Assembly: GCA_903930505.1 (NCBI GenBank) | Contig: CAIYYQ010000259.1 | Coordinates: 1-6,792, forward strand | Direction of reading: 5' to 3' | DNA length: 6,792 nt | Origin: Methanobacteriota archaeon | GTDB lineage: Archaea; Thermoplasmatota; E2; DHVEG-1 | Shown here: positions 5,836 to 6,792 of the stretch, piece after piece | Layout of the letters: each line of letters starts with the position of its first letter | Numbering within the stretch: position 1 is the first letter of the stretch | Translations under genes and position numbers: made by a program | Notes under the pieces: model-generated | Database searches by the model: none | Seen by the model: only the letters and a program-made list of their open reading frames with translations | Told to the model about the DNA's origin: nothing

Positions 5836-5871
5836 GAATATAATGATTAGAGATTATCTCATTATACATTC
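5836..5871. promoter_or_regulatory. Nested palindrome upstream of the aldehyde dehydrogenase gene
   Basis: A perfect 11-base palindrome, GAGATTATCTC (5850-5860), sits inside a looser inverted repeat with GAATATAAT on the left and ATTATACATTC on the right. It lies 102-137 bases upstream of the dehydrogenase ATG, just beyond the likely box A, where activators commonly bind in archaea. The binding protein is unknown. Confidence 0.35.
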
Positions 5872-5944
5872 AGTAAAAAGCCCGATTTCTGATTTAACAT
5901 GAGTAATTCCAATCGTATTTATACAAGAAAATCATTCTGTTCAA

Positions 5945-5953
5945 AATATTTAT
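5945..5953 (+). promoter_or_regulatory. Candidate box A of the small signal-peptide ORF
   Basis: AATATTTAT lies about 40 bases before the ATG at 5989. Transcription would start near 5975. There is no Shine-Dalgarno site before the ORF. Confidence 0.3.
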
Positions 5954-5988
5954 GTTCAAATATGATATTATCTGTTGTTGGTTAACCA

Positions 5989-6114
5989 ATGAAAAGACAT
6001 CAATGGAGACGAAAAGGGCTCATTGCCGGGATAGTTTTATGTATAATTTTTGCATCGTTAACATCCTGGGAATTCAAATCAATTTTTGCAAAAGAATACG
6101 ATTTTCTCCTGTAA
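5989..6114 (+). CDS. Small secreted or membrane ORF, 41 aa, possibly the stump of a lost gene
   Basis: The 41-residue frame begins MKRHQWRRKGLIAG, with five basic residues among the first nine, followed by a hydrophobic run (GLIAGIVLCIIFASLT, about 10-25) and a short polar tail ending in KEYDFLL. The start resembles the leaders of archaeal secreted proteins, in which a basic n-region and a KGL or similar turn lead into the hydrophobic core. A stop after only 16 further residues is unusual for a secreted protein. Two readings fit: a genuine small membrane peptide, or the surviving signal peptide of a gene lost by deletion, since the second 38-bp module begins 13 bases after the stop. A box A-like motif lies upstream, but there is no ribosome binding site. 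The coding call is moderate to weak. Confidence 0.4.
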   Translation: MKRHQWRRKGLIAGIVLCIIFASLTSWEFKSIFAKEYDFLL

Positions 6115-6127
6115 AAAATAGTAAAAA

Positions 6128-6165
6128 AGTGCAGAGGGGGAGATATTGACGTGCATTTACTAGTA
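6128..6165 (+). repeat. Dispersed 38-bp module, copy 2
   Basis: This is the partner of 683-720, in the same orientation: AGTGCAGAGGGGGAGAT at the left, ATTTACTAGTA at the right. Here the palindrome is complete, ATTTACTAGTAAAT at 6155-6168, a perfect 14-mer. The tRNA-like part of copy 1 is degraded in this copy. Confidence 0.6.
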
Positions 6166-6222
6166 AATTTGCAGGTCTTATATCTGTTGAATAGTTTTAT
6201 TGATGTTAGATGTACTCGCTGA

Positions 6223-6306
6223 GAGTATATGTCTTGACGACACTGCGCTTAATTAATCGACATAAACTGAGGAGTATATGTTTCATTTTCCAGGAGAAGA
6301 GTATAT
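6223..6306 (+). repeat. Three GAGTATAT motifs ahead of the ATPase gene
   Basis: GAGTATAT occurs at 6223-6230, 6272-6279 and 6299-6306, each with purines before it (GA, AG, GAA). The last overlaps the box A of the ATPase gene. The first two could be extra box A elements giving alternative start sites, or copies of an operator. Spacings of 49 and 27 bp do not hold helical phase. Confidence 0.35.
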
Positions 6307-6310
6307 AAAG
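6302..6310 (+). promoter_or_regulatory. Box A of the P-type ATPase gene
   Basis: TATATAAAG, with the purine-rich GAAGAG before it as a possible BRE, is the best match to an archaeal promoter in the window. Transcription would start near 6330, giving a leader of about 90 bases, long for an archaeon. Confidence 0.55.
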
Positions 6311-6345
6311 TTGAGTTAAACCACAATATTGATATGATAATTATT

Positions 6346-6394
6346 GCTACGTGCCCAGAATGTTCGGTAGCCTGTATACGAATGGTAGACTACC
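6346..6394 (+). promoter_or_regulatory. Structured leader of the P-type ATPase gene
   Basis: GCTAC (6346-6350) can pair with GTAGC (6367-6371), and GGTAG (6384-6388) can pair with CTACC (6390-6394). The first GGTAG (6366-6370) could pair with the distal CTACC instead, so the pairings compete. This could be a leader switch or a DNA operator (GGTAGACTACC is a palindrome). No known riboswitch class was recognised. Confidence 0.3.
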
Positions 6395-6421
6395 CAAAGT
6401 CTTAGAAGGCGAAAACAGTGC

Positions 6422-6792
6422 ATGGAAAATAATCTCTGTAAGCCCGATAGTACGAAATGGGTCAGATGCTCCGTCGAGCAACTTTATGATAGTTTAAAAA
6501 CTAATTCTGAGGGACTCTCTACAGCTGAGGCCGACCAGCGACTTCAACAGTACGGATGTAACGTCCTTCCTGAAAAGAAAAAACGCCGTCTCTACAAAAA
6601 AATTTTCACCCAGTTCAAAAACCTTTTCAACATCCTTTTACTCATTGCCGCACTTCTCTCATTTATCACAGGATGTACATCGAATGATACCGGTTCCCTT
6701 GAGATGGGGTTTGCGATTTTAGGTGTTGTCATCCTTAGTGTTTTGTTCAATCTTTTCCAAGAACGCCGCGCAGAACGAGCTATCGAAGCGAT
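6422..6792 (+). CDS. P-type (P2-like) cation-transporting ATPase, N-terminal part (runs off window)
   Basis: The first 123 residues and two bases are present. Residues 13-60 form the cation-ATPase N-terminal domain (VEQLYDSLKTNSEGLSTAEADQRLQQYGCNVLPEKK). TM1 lies at about 67-84 (NLFNILLLIAALLSFITG) and TM2 at about 93-112, leading into the QERRAERAIEA segment that opens the actuator domain. This layout fits P2-type pumps (Ca2+, Na+ or related) rather than heavy-metal P1B pumps, because no CxxC domain precedes TM1. The phosphorylation motif and ion-site helices lie beyond the window, so the ion cannot be named. The ATG at 6422 is the only possible start: the frame reaches back to a stop at 6386 with no other start codon. 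AAGG lies 13 bases upstream. The promoter and long leader suggest regulated expression. Confidence 0.88.
   Translation, partial: MENNLCKPDSTKWVRCSVEQLYDSLKTNSEGLSTAEADQRLQQYGCNVLPEKKKRRLYKKIFTQFKNLFNILLLIAALLSFITGCTSNDTGSLEMGFAILGVVILSVLFNLFQERRAERAIEA

Larger units (their letters stand above)
5735..6421. other. Long intergenic region between dehydrogenase and P-type ATPase
   Basis: Nearly 690 bases separate two divergent genes. The left part holds the dehydrogenase promoter and palindrome. The middle holds a 41-codon signal-peptide-like ORF (5989-6114) and the second copy of the 38-bp module. The right part holds three GAGTATAT motifs and the ATPase promoter and leader. No larger gene is visible in any frame. 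The short leftover ORF suggests that a gene may have decayed here. Confidence 0.55.

Noticed and set aside
5899..5985. 28-codon plus-strand frame ending just before the signal-peptide ORF
   Set aside because: Low-complexity composition and no ribosome binding site. The probable box A for the next ORF lies inside it.
5952..6149. Plus-strand frame of 65 codons
   Set aside because: It has no domain or membrane pattern and overlaps the better signal-peptide frame and the start of the 38-bp module.
1..6792. CRISPR array, transposase, integrase, rRNA or intact tRNA
   Set aside because: None seen. There are no regularly spaced repeats of CRISPR size, no recombinase or transposase motifs, and the only tRNA-like sequence is the short 687-707 stretch.

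Overview
The window is AT-rich and reads as archaeal, probably a euryarchaeon of the Thermoplasmata type. The evidence is A/T-rich box A (TATA-like) motifs 25-35 bases ahead of several starts, a membrane-anchored tandem winged-helix regulator, a stand-alone Lrp/AsnC effector (RAM) domain, an HxlR regulator, and Shine-Dalgarno sites on only some genes. The lineage is inferred from gene style; no rRNA or marker gene is present.

Layout. Bases 1-572 (minus) hold the N-terminal 190 residues of a membrane-bound regulator with two winged-helix domains; it runs off the left edge. Bases 573-985 are non-coding but structured, with three TTTACTAGTA-type palindromes whose centres are 82 and 41 bp apart, a tRNA-3'-end-like stretch, and a terminator hairpin for the next gene. 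An HxlR-family regulator with extra cysteines (986-1351, minus) is divergent from a plus-strand run of small ligand-binding-type proteins: a two-CBS-domain protein (1504-1989), a 75-residue alpha/beta protein (2002-2229) and a stand-alone RAM-domain protein (2327-2560). The divergent promoter is a perfect 19-bp palindrome that supplies a TATA box in each direction. A membrane-anchored GH10-xylanase-like protein follows (2745-4175), then a convergent NAD(P)-dependent aldehyde dehydrogenase (4244-5734, minus). Bases 5735-6421 are a second long intergenic stretch with a palindrome upstream of the dehydrogenase, a 41-residue ORF that looks like a bare signal peptide, a second copy of the palindrome module, repeated GAGTATAT motifs, and the promoter and leader of a P-type cation ATPase whose N-terminal 123 residues (6422-6792) run off the right edge.

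How the genes relate. The HxlR regulator, the CBS protein, the 75-residue protein and the RAM protein form a compact set of sensor-type modules with no enzyme or transporter among them. I infer a small regulatory unit; its ligand and output cannot be seen. The GH10-like protein appears to have lost the usual catalytic nucleophile. The dehydrogenase has every catalytic residue. The clearest unexplained signal is a 38-bp module (28 of 38 identical, ungapped) at 683-720 and 6128-6165, in the same orientation on either side of the central gene block. It could be a shared regulatory element or att-like direct repeats.
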